Positions 9,980 through 20,015 are shown, numbered from the stretch's first letter. The stretch: 61,365 nucleotides of DNA from Cycloclasticus sp. symbiont of Poecilosclerida sp. N (GCA_002101205.1 LWTM01000076.1:186810-248174); one strand, 5' to 3'. Notes: generated by a model from the letters alone, not told the origin. Program-made: numbers and translations.

Positions 9980-10705
9980 ATGACTCAACAAGCCCCTTGG
10001 TCGCTACAAAAATTTGAAACAAAGATTCGTGATATGGAGCGTTTTTACCATATCAACCACCCGTATCATGTAATGATGCATGAAGGTACATTAAGCAAAA
10101 AACAAATTCGCGGTTGGGTGGCAAACCGTTTTTACTATCAAGTTAATATCCCATTAAAAGACGCCGCGATTATGGCAAACTGTCCCGACCGCGACACACG
10201 TGCTCAATGGGTACAACGTATTATTGACCACGATGGCGCGGCGGGGGAGACCGGCGGTATTGAGGCTTGGCTTCAACTCGGTGAAGCGGTTGGCTTAACA
10301 CGCGAAGAGGTGTTGTCAGAAGAACACGTGTTGCCAGGTGTTCGTTTTGCGGTAGATGCTTACGTAAATTTTGCACGGCGTGTTACTTGGCAAGAAGCCG
10401 CAAGTTCGTCGTTAACCGAGTTATTTGCACCTAAAATTCACCAGCAACGCTTAGATAATTGGCCGGAGCATTACCCGTGGATAGATTTAAAAGGCTTAAC
10501 GTATTTCCGAAACCGCCTGTCTGAGGCACGTCGCGATGTGGAGCATGGTTTACGCATCACGCTAGATTATTACAAAACGCGCGAGCAACAAGGAAAAATG
10601 CTCGGTATTTTAAAGTTCAAACTGGATATTTTATGGACCATGGCGGACGCGATGCATATGGCGTATGTACATGAAATGCCGCCTTATTTCACGGTAAAAT
10701 CATGA
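9980..10705 (+). CDS. pqqC: Pyrroloquinoline-quinone synthase PqqC
   Basis: A cofactor-free oxidase that performs the last ring closure and eight-electron oxidation to PQQ. It has 241 residues, is all-helical and of the TenA/haem-oxygenase type, with the conserved segments [33 protein letters not shown] and [17 protein letters not shown]. The gene overlaps pqqD by four bases, so translation is coupled. Confidence 0.96.
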   Translation: MTQQAPWSLQKFETKIRDMERFYHINHPYHVMMHEGTLSKKQIRGWVANRFYYQVNIPLKDAAIMANCPDRDTRAQWVQRIIDHDGAAGETGGIEAWLQLGEAVGLTREEVLSEEHVLPGVRFAVDAYVNFARRVTWQEAASSSLTELFAPKIHQQRLDNWPEHYPWIDLKGLTYFRNRLSEARRDVEHGLRITLDYYKTREQQGKMLGILKFKLDILWTMADAMHMAYVHEMPPYFTVKS

Positions 10706-10980
10706 GCCTACTTGACAGCAACAAAGCCATTCAGGTTTCGCCAACCTACCGCCTACAGTGGGAAGAAACACAAGACATGTTTGTTTTGCTCTACCCAGAA
10801 GGCCTTATTGAGTTGAACCAAAGTTCAGCAGAGATTTTACAAGTATGTGATGGTAAAAATAAGCTCAACGACATTGTGCGCACCTTAGAAGAAAAATTCT
10901 CAGTCACGGGCTTAGAAAACGACATCAATAACTTTTTAAACACCGCACTCGGTAATGGTTGGGTCACTCAAAGCGCCTAG
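10702..10980 (+). CDS. pqqD: PqqA-binding chaperone PqqD
   Basis: A small 92-residue peptide chaperone (RiPP recognition element) that delivers PqqA to PqqE. The segment [22 protein letters not shown] matches the PqqD winged-helix core. It overlaps pqqC by four bases and pqqE by 26 bases, which places all three under strict translational coupling. It is separate from PqqE here; some methylotrophs have PqqC-PqqD fusions. Confidence 0.94.
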   Translation: MSLLDSNKAIQVSPTYRLQWEETQDMFVLLYPEGLIELNQSSAEILQVCDGKNKLNDIVRTLEEKFSVTGLENDINNFLNTALGNGWVTQSA

Positions 10981-12070
10981 CCCACCGCGCTGGCTACTGG
11001 CGGAGCTAACGTACTCCTGCCCATTGCAATGCCCATATTGCTCTAACCCGCTCGATTACGCCAAATTTAGCAACGAGCTAAACACCGATGAGTGGAAGCG
11101 CGTACTCAAACAATCACGTGAAATGGGTGCGGTGCAACTCGGTTTTTCCGGTGGCGAACCGCTAGTTAGAGAAGACCTCAGTGAACTCGTCAACTATTCA
11201 CACGAGCTTGGTTATTACACCAATCTGATTACATCCGGCTACAACATGGACGAGGCTAAAATCCTCGAGTTAAAAGAAGTGGGGCTTGACCATATCCAAA
11301 TCAGCCTGCAAGCCAGCTCAAAAGAATTGAACGACTACATCGCAGGCACAGAAAGTTTCGAACATAAAAAACTCGTCGCCAAACTGATTAAAAAACACGG
11401 CTACCCAATGGTTTTGTGCGTGGTATTGCACCGTGAAAACGTTCACCAAATGAAAGATATTTTGGAGATGGCGATTGAACTCGGTGCTGATTTTGTAGAA
11501 CTGGCCAACACACAATATTACGGCTGGGCTCACCACAATCGTGACCAGCTTATGCCTACACAAGGACAATTGAAAGAAGCCGAAGCAATAGCCAAGCAAT
11601 ATCAGGTATCGCAAGAAGGCAAAATGAAAATTTATTACGTGATCCCCGATTATTTTGAAAATCGCCCAAAAGCCTGCATGAACGGTTGGGGTACCACCTT
11701 CCTAACCATCGCACCCGATGGCTTGGCGTTGCCATGCCACTTTGCACGCCAATTACCTAATTTTGAATGCCCAAGCATACGAGATCATTCAATCAGCGAA
11801 ATATGGAACGAGTCCGATGCGTTTAACTACTTCCGTGGCGATAAATGGATGAAAGAGCCCTGCAGAAGCTGTCCAGAAAAAGACAAAGATTTTGGCGGCT
11901 GTCATTGCCAAGCATTTTTACTCACCGGAGACGCGACAAACGCCGACCCTGTATGCGACAAGTCACCTCAGCATCACCTGATAAGCGAGGCGGTTGAACG
12001 AGCTGCTCATGCACCAAAAGAACAACCGCTGGTTTTCAGGAACAGTAAAAATTCAAAAAGAATCGGTTAA
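10955..12070 (+). CDS. pqqE: Radical SAM PqqA cross-linking enzyme PqqE
   Basis: Forms the carbon-carbon bond between Glu and Tyr of PqqA. The radical-SAM cluster motif CPLQCPYC is near residue 21, followed by [10 protein letters not shown]-terminal SPASM domain has the cysteine set [28 protein letters not shown] for auxiliary iron-sulfur clusters. 371 residues, normal length. The ATG at 10955 lies inside pqqD. The operon ends here and meets pip tail to tail with a four-base overlap. No pqqF or pqqG protease gene is adjacent. Confidence 0.96.
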   Translation: MVGSLKAPSPPRWLLAELTYSCPLQCPYCSNPLDYAKFSNELNTDEWKRVLKQSREMGAVQLGFSGGEPLVREDLSELVNYSHELGYYTNLITSGYNMDEAKILELKEVGLDHIQISLQASSKELNDYIAGTESFEHKKLVAKLIKKHGYPMVLCVVLHRENVHQMKDILEMAIELGADFVELANTQYYGWAHHNRDQLMPTQGQLKEAEAIAKQYQVSQEGKMKIYYVIPDYFENRPKACMNGWGTTFLTIAPDGLALPCHFARQLPNFECPSIRDHSISEIWNESDAFNYFRGDKWMKEPCRSCPEKDKDFGGCHCQAFLLTGDATNADPVCDKSPQHHLISEAVERAAHAPKEQPLVFRNSKNSKRIG

Positions 12071-13020
12071 AGCGTTTCCAAAAAATCGTCCGCCGCGCCC
12101 ACTAAAGCATCAATCATTTCATCGCCGTGCGCTAAATGTGTTGAATTTGCTAGTGTTATAAATTGCGCTTTTGGTAAGACTTGAGCCAAGGTAAACGATG
12201 ATTCTATTGGGCATATAAAATCTTTTCTGCCATGAATAATGGTGCACGGCAGTTTTAACAAACATGCCGTATTACTCAAGATTTTATTCTCATCTATAAA
12301 ATAATTGTTCATCGCATAATGCGTTTCTATACGTGCTTGGGCAATCGCTGCTTCGGGCACATTGCCGTCTAGTTCGTTGGCATTAAAGTCATCACCTAAC
12401 ACCACCGCACCGCCCCACGCATCCCATTCACGGGCTGCTTCTTTGCGTACTGTCGAATCATCACTATTTAAATGTTGGTGATAAGTGGCTAATAAATTTT
12501 TATGTTCTGCGGTGGGCATGTGGTTTATAAAGCGTTGCCAAGCCTCTGGGAATAAACGACTTACGCCTTCTTTTAAAAACCAATCTACATCGCTTGAGCG
12601 TGCTAAAAACGTGCCGCGAAGGATTAAGCCCAAAGTTCGTTGAACGTATTTCTGTGCGTATAACAATGCCAAAGTTGCGCCCCAAGAGCCGCCAAATAAT
12701 AACCATTTTTCAATGTTTAATTTTTGCCGAATAGCCTCCATATCCTGCAATAAATGTTGTGTTGTATTATTTTTTAAACCTCCCAACGGTTTTGAACGCC
12801 CCGCACCGCGCTGATCCATTAAAATAATGTGGTATTTCTCAGGGTTAAAAAAACAACGGTGATGGTCTTTGCAACTGGAACCCGGCCCACCATGTAAAAA
12901 AATAACAGGCACGCCATTGGGGTTGCCCACCTGTTCAAAATAAACATCGTGCCCATCGCCTGTTTCTAGCCATTCGTGGGCAAATGGGTCTATGTTTGGA
13001 TATAACGTTTTAAAACTCAT
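12067..13020 (-). CDS. pip: Prolyl aminopeptidase
   Basis: An alpha/beta hydrolase (peptidase family S33, 317 residues) that releases N-terminal proline. The oxyanion motif is HGGPGSS and the nucleophile elbow is [14 protein letters not shown]. The histidine is in STHLAHGDE close to the C-terminus. [10 protein letters not shown] is another S33 signature. It is convergent with pqqE, overlapping by four bases, and appears to have its own promoter in the 13021-13365 spacer. Confidence 0.93.
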   Translation of the reverse strand: MSFKTLYPNIDPFAHEWLETGDGHDVYFEQVGNPNGVPVIFLHGGPGSSCKDHHRCFFNPEKYHIILMDQRGAGRSKPLGGLKNNTTQHLLQDMEAIRQKLNIEKWLLFGGSWGATLALLYAQKYVQRTLGLILRGTFLARSSDVDWFLKEGVSRLFPEAWQRFINHMPTAEHKNLLATYHQHLNSDDSTVRKEAAREWDAWGGAVVLGDDFNANELDGNVPEAAIAQARIETHYAMNNYFIDENKILSNTACLLKLPCTIIHGRKDFICPIESSFTLAQVLPKAQFITLANSTHLAHGDEMIDALVGAADDFLETL

Positions 13021-13365
13021 TGTGCAGCCTGTTTATAGTTTAAGTTAAACAGATGTGTTTTCGTTCCAAGGCCCATCTCCTTTGATATAGCCCAAGCAAA
13101 TATTTTACCCGTCATAAGAAACGGCAACAAAGTAGCATGATAACAAATATCTGTTAGCTCTAATCTTAGAAAAACGATTCTTAAACAAATGGCATCACGA
13201 ACGGACGAATATACTCATCATTTTTAGCTATCTGTTGAGAATGTCGTTATCAATGATCTAGCACCATCAATCTTTTCCTTTTAGGATGTTTCCTTAACGA
13301 AAACAGAATAATTATGCGACTTAATCGATTACGCTATACTAACGCTTTTTCGAACCACCTAAATC
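13021..13365. other. Divergent intergenic region pip/thiO
   Basis: 345 bases without an open frame, between the starts of pip and thiO. A TATACT at 13335-13340 could be the -10 of thiO, but no convincing -35 is seen. No riboswitch motif (for example the THI box CTGAGA) was found. Confidence 0.4.
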
Positions 13366-14445
13366 ATGTTTGACTTTATCATTATTGGTGGCGGCATCAT
13401 TGGCCTGCTCACTGCTAAAGAGCTGCAGCAAGCAGGTGCGAGTGTTGCTGTTGTCGAAAAAAATAGTCTTGGTCAACAAGCGACGTGGGCGGCAGGTGGG
13501 ATTTTATCGCCGATGCGGCCTTGGCATTATTGCGACGCGGTTAATGCGATTAGCTCTATTAGCCAGTCTGTTTATCAACAACTATCTAACACGTTGTTTA
13601 CCGAAACAGGTATAGATCCACAATGGGTTTTATCGGGCATGCTGGTGCTCAATGGTGATGATATGTCACCTGCTATTGATTGGTGCGAACAGCACAATGA
13701 CTCGCATGAAATATTATCTACTGAACAACTTGCCATTCAGTTTGCACATTTAAGAACAATAGGTGAACCTACGCTACTACGCCCACAAGTTGCAACCATT
13801 CAACCGCATAAGTTGTTAGCTGCTTTAACTCACTATTTAACGAACAAAGGTGTGACGTTTTTTGATGTCGAGGCGAGTCATTTATTGAACACGGCGACCG
13901 CGGTATCTGCCGTTCAACTCGATAACAATACGGTTAAAGCAGGGCAATATATTATTTGCGCTGGGGCGTGGAGCAGTCAATTAATGCCCGACGGTATTGA
14001 GCAGCCTAAAATATCGCCAGTTAAGGGACAGATGATCTGTTTCCCACCTACTGATATTCCAAACCTGTGCATGATAATGGAAGGCAATCGTTACATTATT
14101 CCAAGACAAGACGGACGAATCGTTGTTGGTAGCACACGCGAAAATACTGGGTTTGACGCGTCTACAACACAAGCCGCTTTTGATGAATTACGTGATTTTG
14201 CACAACAACTTTACCCTGCACTTGAAGGTATTGAACCAGACGCACATTGGGCAGGATTAAGACCTTCATCGCCCGACAGCATTCCTTATATTTGCCGCGT
14301 ATCGCCTTTTAAAAATTTAAGCTTAAATGCAGGGCATTATCGAAACGGTATCGTCACTGCGCCTGCCAGCGCACAATTGATGGTTGATATTTTATTAGAC
14401 AGACCCCCTCAACTAGACACTACTGCGTACCAATTAATACGCTAG
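13366..14445 (+). CDS. thiO: Glycine oxidase ThiO (FAD-dependent)
   Basis: An FAD-dependent D-amino-acid-oxidase-type enzyme. It oxidises glycine to iminoglycine for the thiazole ring of thiamine. The N-terminal Rossmann motif is IIIGGGIIGLLTAKEL, followed by WAAGGILSPMRPW, typical of ThiO. C-terminal ..WAGLRPSSPDSIPYI and GHYRNGIVTAPASA complete the FAD site. 359 residues. No other thi genes are adjacent. A tRNA gene follows 57 bases later. Confidence 0.87.
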   Translation: MFDFIIIGGGIIGLLTAKELQQAGASVAVVEKNSLGQQATWAAGGILSPMRPWHYCDAVNAISSISQSVYQQLSNTLFTETGIDPQWVLSGMLVLNGDDMSPAIDWCEQHNDSHEILSTEQLAIQFAHLRTIGEPTLLRPQVATIQPHKLLAALTHYLTNKGVTFFDVEASHLLNTATAVSAVQLDNNTVKAGQYIICAGAWSSQLMPDGIEQPKISPVKGQMICFPPTDIPNLCMIMEGNRYIIPRQDGRIVVGSTRENTGFDASTTQAAFDELRDFAQQLYPALEGIEPDAHWAGLRPSSPDSIPYICRVSPFKNLSLNAGHYRNGIVTAPASAQLMVDILLDRPPQLDTTAYQLIR

Positions 14446-14502
14446 CCCCTAGAATTTATGCACTATACTAGAATGACTCGCCTCAGCTAAATACAACAAT
14501 TA

Positions 14503-14578
14503 GCCGATGTAGCTCAGTTGGTAGAGCACCTCATTCGTAATGAGTAGGTCGGCGGTTCGAATCCGCCCATTGGCTCCA
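14503..14578 (+). tRNA. tRNA-Thr (anticodon CGU)
   Basis: A 76-base cloverleaf. The acceptor stem is GCCGATG/CATTGGC with one G-T pair, the D arm GCTC..GAGC, the anticodon loop TTCGTAA (CGT), the T arm GGCGG TTCGAAT CCGCC, and CCA is encoded. The base pair at the top of the anticodon stem (C27-U43) is mismatched. A truncated integrase gene follows, so this tRNA is the likely attachment site of the decayed island downstream. Confidence 0.96.
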
Positions 14579-14677
14579 TTTTAAGTATTAAGCTGTTAAT
14601 AAAAAATGAGTTAACAGAAAGCCAAACCATTATAGCTCTCAAAGTGTGACGCTTGCTGGTCACACCCCGGGGACACA

Positions 14678-14866
14678 ATGGCAAACTATCTCGCCAAAAA
14701 CCTATATGGCACATTCTATTTTCGATTCATCATTCCGCTTGCTTATCGCAAGCACTTCAAGAATAAACGAGAAATGCGCTTCTCTCTAAAAACTGACAGC
14801 AAAAAGCTTGCTGCTCCTATATCTAGGTTTTACCGTGTGCAAATCGATAATATTTTGAGGAGATGA
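14678..14866 (+). pseudogene. Tyrosine-type integrase, N-terminal fragment
   Basis: The 62 codons MANYLAKNLYGTFYFRFIIP..RKHFKNKREMRFSLKT resemble the N-terminal domain (DUF6538-like) of phage integrases, which starts with a short strand pair of the form GTYYFR.R.P and continues with ..IR.SL.T. The core-binding and catalytic domains with R-H-R-Y are missing. Its position 100 bases after a tRNA gene, pointing away from it, is the usual place for an island integrase. Not functional. Confidence 0.6.
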
Positions 14867-14879
14867 GCCAACATGAGTA

Positions 14880-15071
14880 ATGACAGAAGACCATAAAAAC
14901 TTTTTATGCGAGTGCCCCCGCAGCCTTTTCTGGGAAAAGCTCGAAGCTTACGGGGGTGTAAGTGTAGAAGACAGTCAACGGGCTGTGGAAACAATGCGAT
15001 TGGCTGAACTTAAAATGATTAAAGAAATTGGGCTTAAATTTTATGCATTAATACTTGACCACTGCAGTTAA
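14880..15071 (+). CDS. Hypothetical 63-residue protein
   Basis: Unrecognised ORF, MTEDHKNFLCECPR...DHCS. It has no signal peptide or membrane segment. A GAGGAG sequence is 15-20 bases upstream, rather far from the ATG. It may be coding debris of the integrated element or a real small gene. Confidence 0.3.
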   Translation: MTEDHKNFLCECPRSLFWEKLEAYGGVSVEDSQRAVETMRLAELKMIKEIGLKFYALILDHCS

Positions 15072-15563
15072 ATATCCGTATTAACATGCTGAGGGCTTTT
15101 CATATCAGTGGTTTAAAATCACAAGATAATGGTATAAATCGCCCCTTACTTGTTTTTCTCTTACAAAAATTTTAAATTATGTTATATTTATAGAAGTTAG
15201 ACTCACATGCAGGCCTATTGTAAGATGCGTCAAGAATATGTAGAACAGCAGTAAAAACAAACTGTTCTGTCATAACACACAAACCACCTGAATCATTTTT
15301 TCAATTATTTTAATGAATAGAAAACGAATTAGGGAGAGAGCAATGAACCGAGTTAAACCACAACAACTAGGCTGTTTTCTGCTTGCAAAGCACGCTCCTT
15401 CTTAAAATATGATTATACGCGGCCAGCACCTACCTTAATGATTACTCATTAATATGAGTAAGACAACAAAGACACAAAACTGTAATAAATATTGCATTAA
15501 ATAAAGTCGGGTCAATTAATCGACTCATAAATTGTGGCATCAATAAAAACAGTAGAGGATAAA
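15072..15563. other. AT-rich island spacer with a possible 20-codon ORF
   Basis: No long frame is seen. A 20-codon ORF at 15343-15405 begins after a strong ribosome binding site (AGGGAGAGAG) and encodes MNRVKPQQLGCFLLAKHAPS. Whether it is translated, for example as a leader, is unknown. Confidence 0.3.
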
Positions 15564-16079
15564 ATGGAAGAATATAGGAAGTTTGTTAAACAAAGAGCGA
15601 AAGAAAAAAGCACCGAGTTAATCCCGAATGGTGGCATTGAACACGCCGAAGTATTAGTAGAAAACTTATTTAACTGTGCTAAAGATACTGTGCGCATATT
15701 CACAGGGTCGCTTAACGAAAAGGTTTATGCGACAGATAACGTCTTAACTAGTGCCAAACAGTTTTTACTTGAAGACGGTAGGCGGCTAGAAATTCTTATC
15801 CAAGATGGGGATAAAGTCTCTGCACACAATGGGTTGATAAAATTATGCAGATCAGATTCCTCCAGCAAATGCGTTATAAAACATACTACCGGTGCAGACA
15901 CTGCAGCAAAGAGCCACTTTGTGGTTGCTGATTACTTTGCTTACAGGTTAGAGCCAGACCGTAAAAGGTATACTGCCGTAGCTTGCTTTAACGATCAAAG
16001 TGCTTCTTCAGCATTAAGTACCGCTTTTAAAGAGATGTTTGATAAAGCGGAACTTTTGGACGAAACAAAGAATAACTAA
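15564..16079 (+). CDS. Unrecognised soluble protein, 171 residues
   Basis: I do not recognise a family with certainty. The protein has a charged helical N-terminus, then strands and helices including FNCAKDTVRIFTGSLNEKVY, LEDGRRLEILIQDG and SHFVVADYFAYRLEPD..YTAVACFND. This resembles the layout of PLD-like or sensor domains, but no HKD catalytic motif is present. It has no signal or membrane segment. A GTG at 15534 would add ten residues; the ATG at 15564 is preferred because AGAGGA lies five bases before it. It lies in the tRNA-linked island, separated from the membrane protein at 17315 by an IS5-type insertion. A two-gene unit, perhaps in defence, is inference from context only. Confidence 0.55.
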   Translation: MEEYRKFVKQRAKEKSTELIPNGGIEHAEVLVENLFNCAKDTVRIFTGSLNEKVYATDNVLTSAKQFLLEDGRRLEILIQDGDKVSAHNGLIKLCRSDSSSKCVIKHTTGADTAAKSHFVVADYFAYRLEPDRKRYTAVACFNDQSASSALSTAFKEMFDKAELLDETKNN

Positions 16080-16134
16080 CATCCATCATTTGAGATAATA
16101 GAATGCCCAACAAAAGAGCAACAAGCGAATACGA

Positions 16135-17135
16135 ATGGTCTGGAAAAACCTCACACAATGTAGTTTGGTAGAAGCGATGCTGATAGGTCATGATGCCCTT
16201 AAAGAATTAATTGACTGGTCACGCCTAAAGCAACAGCTTTCAGGTATTCATTCAAAAAAAACAGGGTGAGAAAGCCACCCTTGATGATGTTCAAAGCACT
16301 CCTCCTGCAAAGCTGCTACAAGCTCAGTGATCGTGTACTCGAGAAGCAATTAGCCAGAGACCTACTGTTTCGTCGTTTCGCTGGGCTAGATATTCCAGAG
16401 ACTGCTCCCGACCACGCAACATTTTGGCGTTTTCGGCAGACGCTAAAGAAACTGAATTTAATGGAGGTGCTGCTCAACGAGATAAAGCACCAATTAAGCG
16501 ATCAAGGCCAATACATTAAGTCTGGGGGAGTAAGCATCATAGATGCCAGCGTAATCGAAGCAAAAAACTGTCGCCCCAACAAAAATAAGCAGGGCGACTC
16601 AACCCAAGACATTGAGGCGAACTGGAATGTAAAAGTAGGGCCAGATGGGAAGCGTAAAAGCACCGACGGATATAAAGCCCACATGAATGTTGGCGAAGAT
16701 GGCCTCATTAAAGCAACCGATTACACGGCTGGAAACGTCCATGATTCCAACTGTTTCACCGACTTACTCAGTGGTGATGAAACATCCGTCTATGCGGATA
16801 GTACCTACCAAAGCCAAGATTATGGTACATGGCTGGCAGAGAGACATATTGGGAACAAAATCATACCCCGGGGCACCTTCTCTGGTTACGCCATTCACCT
16901 TGTCAAACGTGCTTGCCGCAACAAGCAGCTCAACAAAGAAGCTAAACAGTTCAGCCGGGTCTATTCAGGCGTACGGTGTGTTGTTGAGCACGTCTTTGGC
17001 GTATTGAAACTGCATTACGGAATGAGCAAAGGTCGTTACCTAGACCTGAATAGAAACCGTACCCGTTTTGAACTCATGTGTGTGGCTCATAATCTAAAAC
17101 GAGGATTATCGATTCAGCAGGCAAGTTGTGTCTAA
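16135..17135 (+). pseudogene. IS5-family transposase, N-terminal frameshifts
   Basis: DDE transposase with an intact catalytic part: SIIDASVIEAKNCRPN (first D), YADSTYQSQ (second D) and CVVEHVFGVLK (E with K seven residues later). The N-terminus reads MVWKNLTQCSLVEAML...LIDWSRL from 16135 in one frame, then passes through a run of eight A (16254-16261) and continues PPLMMFKALLLQ from about 16275 in another frame. The family normally has one continuous frame reading ..GE.AWPPLMMF. Two small indels are therefore the simplest explanation. A -1 slip on A-AAA-AAA would also join the frames, but would lose the GE segment. Confidence 0.75.
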
Positions 17136-17238
17136 AAAATGAAAACAAAGGAAAAAAATAGGCAAGTGACAATGAATTTGCGTCAAATAGGGACTCAATT
17201 AAGTGCGAGGCAGAATATTGTTGTCATGCAAAGGTCTC
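16135..17238 (+). mobile_element. IS5-family insertion sequence (left end lost)
   Basis: The unit comprises a transposase reading frame (16135-17135, frameshifted near its start) and a right-end sequence TGCAAAGGTCTC (17227-17238), which matches the GAGACCTTTGCA-type inverted repeat I recall for IS5-group elements. No matching left repeat could be found upstream of 16135, so the left boundary is uncertain. It separates two unrecognised island genes. Confidence 0.65.
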
Positions 17239-17314
17239 AGAGCAACCGGAAAAAACTCAGCTCCTGCATCAGCGTATTAAAAACAATAAGTATCTGTCCT
17301 AGAGGGAATGAATA

Positions 17315-17959
17315 ATGGCAGGCGCATCCATTACACCACTTAACTTGGCATACATGATTGAAATATCATTTGTAATAAATTTATCCTACCACGAATTAAA
17401 AACCTATAAGTTTCGTGATGAAATGAAGGAAAGAGCTGATGGTCTTTTAGAACAATATCAGGACATGTGGGTCGGAGATGACGATGATATTTTTCTTGCT
17501 AACCCAGAATGGGGCTACTTAGAAAAATTTCATACCGGCGCTGACAAAGCTGCCTGGGATAATAAATGCAGGCGATTCTTCTATCATCACCTTATCTTTA
17601 ATGGCAACGATAGGTTAATAGTCAAAGGGCTATTGGTTACTGACGTTATTATTCTTTTTATTTGCACATACTTCGCAGATCATATAGTTGTAAACATCGG
17701 TGATGGCTTAGATGGCTTTCTTTGGGGTCTCTCTTATCTGTTTTTAGCCGGATCAATCATCGTTCCTAGCGCCCTTATGTGGCTAATCAGAGTCTGCAGA
17801 CGATACGCCTTTGGTTCTTTGGAGGAAGATTGTGGCGGAAGCATAGGACAGCCCACCTCAGGAAGAATGTATGATCTTGGCCAGTCTGTCCTAAAGAAAG
17901 TAAAAAAATTAAGTGCTATTGTTTTAAATTCTGACAATGGAAACCAATCTGATAATTAA
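17315..17959 (+). CDS. Unrecognised membrane protein, 214 residues
   Basis: No family recognised. An N-terminal soluble part of about 100 residues is followed by two hydrophobic segments (about residues 103-122 and 132-152) and a positively charged cytoplasmic tail. It starts after AGAGGG, about nine bases before the ATG. It ends next to the serine-recombinase remnant on the other strand. With the gene at 15564 it forms an island pair interrupted by the IS5 element. A membrane effector with a soluble partner is a common defence architecture, but nothing in the sequence proves it. Confidence 0.55.
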   Translation: MAGASITPLNLAYMIEISFVINLSYHELKTYKFRDEMKERADGLLEQYQDMWVGDDDDIFLANPEWGYLEKFHTGADKAAWDNKCRRFFYHHLIFNGNDRLIVKGLLVTDVIILFICTYFADHIVVNIGDGLDGFLWGLSYLFLAGSIIVPSALMWLIRVCRRYAFGSLEEDCGGSIGQPTSGRMYDLGQSVLKKVKKLSAIVLNSDNGNQSDN

Positions 17960-18359
17960 GGCGGTCTGACTAATGCTTTAACGAAGGAATCACCGACTAT
18001 CAACGCCCCAACAGCATCCATGACTCGCTTTACAGAGGCTCTTGTCCACACGCTCTTTCTAGGCGTGCAATAGACGTTTTTTCGTTTAAATAGTCGGCAA
18101 TACTCTGAAGAGTATGAGCACCCTGCTCCCTTGCTTTTTCAATAACTTTCATTACTTTGGCAGCACGGCCTATAGACGCTCCTATACGAGCGGCAGTAGC
18201 TTTTTTAACGGACTCAGGCACATTACGTTTAAACTCGGCTTCAGTAAGTCGCGGATTACCTAGCGTAACACTATTTCTCTTGGCTATTTGCAAAGCTGCT
18301 TTAGTACGCTCGTATATTGCCCGCCTCTCAGCTTGCGCTAATGACTCATATCGATTCAA
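17956..18359 (-). pseudogene. Serine recombinase (resolvase/invertase) C-terminal remnant
   Basis: LAQAERRAIYERTKAALQIA...GNPRL is the end of a resolvase catalytic domain and the linker helix. AREQGAHTLQSIADYLNEK begins the DNA-binding domain. After an A-run the frame shifts and continues as NVYCTPRKSVWTRASVKRVM, the usual end of this domain, to a TAA at 17956-17958. The N-terminal catalytic serine region is absent. So the gene is both truncated and frameshifted, another dead mobility gene of the tRNA-Thr island. Confidence 0.75.
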
Positions 18360-18416
18360 ACAAAGCCAACAAAAGGCTCTAAAATAACAACCCGAAGGTG
18401 GGTCAATTTTAGATGC

Positions 18417-19391
18417 TCATTGACATTCTATAAAAAATGGGATTCTGCTTTCTAACCAGTAAGTCAATTTACCTTTTTTTGAACGACTGATAAAACCGAC
18501 GTGGCCGCCTTTTTCTACCACTTCCAGTTCGGTCGTTGCCGATAATTGATTTTTTTTAGGCAATACATCGGGCGTTAAAAGCGGGTCGTCTAGCGATTGA
18601 ATAAGCAGTGTTTGGGTCTGTATGTTTTTTAAAAAACCAATCGAACTGTTTTTTTCATAATAGTCATGCACATCATCAAACCCATACAAACGCGCCACTA
18701 CATCATTATCAAACTCCCAAAACGATTTAATCCGACTGATGTCACCCAAGTCTTCTAATTTCTTTGCTTCATCCAGCAGATTATTAGCCTTTAGAAACGC
18801 CCGTTTATTTGCCAGTTTCTTTTTCATTTCACCTATTAAGTGATATCGATAAATTCGTGAAACACCCCTATCGACTCTATCCGCACCACGACTCAATTTG
18901 AACGGCACCGACACCGCAACGGACTTTCTAATATCAAGTTCATTCGCATTTTCGCCGAGCCATTTAAGCATGACATTACCACCTAAAGAAAAGCCAACGG
19001 TGTAGATAGGCGTGGTTGGTTTTTTACTGCGTATGCTTTGATACAACTGCTCAATATCATCGGTAAATCCTGCGTGATAACTGCTTGCTTTTAAATTAGG
19101 TTCACCGTTGCAGGCTCGAAAATTAAGAGCCGCTGTTGTATAGCCACGCCGCTCGAACACTTGTTGTAAGCCAAGAATATAGTGAGAACTAGAGCTGCCC
19201 GTTAAACCGTGAAACAGCATAACAACACCATTTTGTCCTTTGCCGTACCAATCCACATCAAAAAAATCTTTATCTGGCGTATTAAAACGCTCACGGCGTC
19301 TCGCTAGTACTAGAGGTTTTCTAAAGACAAACGGCCACAGCGTTTGCATATGCGAATTTGACAACCATTTAGCAGGAACAAATTTTTCCAT
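18417..19391 (-). CDS. YheT-family alpha/beta hydrolase
   Basis: A hydrolase of the YheT/UPF0017 group, 324 residues from the ATG at 19391. Signatures: WLSNSHMQTLWPF, FHGLTGSSSSHYI, NFRACNGEPN and the nucleophile elbow GFSLGGNVMLKWLGEN. The C-terminus has DDPLL and GGHVGFI with the catalytic histidine. The physiological substrate is not known. A GTG at 19424 would add 11 residues and overlap msrQ; the ATG lies 2 bases after the msrQ stop and gives the usual N-terminus. Confidence 0.82.
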   Translation of the reverse strand: MEKFVPAKWLSNSHMQTLWPFVFRKPLVLARRRERFNTPDKDFFDVDWYGKGQNGVVMLFHGLTGSSSSHYILGLQQVFERRGYTTAALNFRACNGEPNLKASSYHAGFTDDIEQLYQSIRSKKPTTPIYTVGFSLGGNVMLKWLGENANELDIRKSVAVSVPFKLSRGADRVDRGVSRIYRYHLIGEMKKKLANKRAFLKANNLLDEAKKLEDLGDISRIKSFWEFDNDVVARLYGFDDVHDYYEKNSSIGFLKNIQTQTLLIQSLDDPLLTPDVLPKKNQLSATTELEVVEKGGHVGFISRSKKGKLTYWLESRIPFFIECQ

Positions 19392-19393
19392 GA

Positions 19394-19999
19394 CTAAAGG
19401 AATATACGTTTTATTACAGGCCACCTAAACGCTAACAAAACAGATAGCACAAACGCATAAATAAGTGGCTCTATGTAATCCAGTTTGGTTAACCAGAAGA
19501 AGTGAATAACACCCATTACTGCAATAAGATAGATGAGTTTGTGTAGGGTAAACCACGAATCACCCATTACGCGCATCATGTGGGCTGTTGATGTTGCCGC
19601 CAGTGGTATTAGCAGCGTGTATGCGAGTAGGCCTAAAATAATATAAGGGCTTGCTGGCACATCTTCTAACATATTATCAATACTCAGAGACTGATCTAAA
19701 ACCAGCCAAACTAACATATGCATGCTGGCGTAAAAGAACGTGAACAAACCGAACATTCGGCTAAATCGTAATGGCAATGGCACGTTAAATAAACGACTTA
19801 AAGGTGATAACGACAAGGTTAATAAAAGGAAACGCAAAGTCCAGTCGCCTGTTTTAAAGTGCAGTGTTTGAATGGGGTCTGCGCCTAATAAGTTATTAAG
19901 CGTATCCCACACAATAAAGCTAAACGGCAATAGGCATACGACAAAAACAATTACTTTTAAAAGCCTTAATTGGCGTTTTGACACCTTTATTCTCACCAC
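19394..19999 (-). CDS. msrQ: MsrQ, haem-binding membrane subunit of MsrPQ
   Basis: A six-helix membrane protein (201 residues) of the ferric-reductase-like YedZ family. It passes quinol electrons to the periplasmic methionine sulfoxide reductase MsrP. Landmarks are DWTLRFLLLTLSLSPL, MLGLFTFFYASMH-like sequence (here MFGLFTFFYASMHMLVW) with a haem-ligand histidine, and WFTLHKLIYLIAVMGVIHFFW with two further histidines. It lies 16 bases after msrP. Confidence 0.92.
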   Translation of the reverse strand: MVRIKVSKRQLRLLKVIVFVVCLLPFSFIVWDTLNNLLGADPIQTLHFKTGDWTLRFLLLTLSLSPLSRLFNVPLPLRFSRMFGLFTFFYASMHMLVWLVLDQSLSIDNMLEDVPASPYIILGLLAYTLLIPLAATSTAHMMRVMGDSWFTLHKLIYLIAVMGVIHFFWLTKLDYIEPLIYAFVLSVLLAFRWPVIKRIFL

Positions 20000-20015
20000 T
20001 TAAACAATCGAGCTT

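Noticed and set aside
13021..13365. Possible thiamine riboswitch before thiO
   Set aside because: No THI-box core sequence could be found in the spacer.
16250..16270. A-AAA-AAA slippery heptamer that could produce a programmed -1 frameshift in the IS5-type transposase
   Set aside because: The join would skip the GE segment that related single-frame transposases have, and a second indel is needed a few bases later. Two decay mutations explain the reading better, so it is described as a pseudogene.
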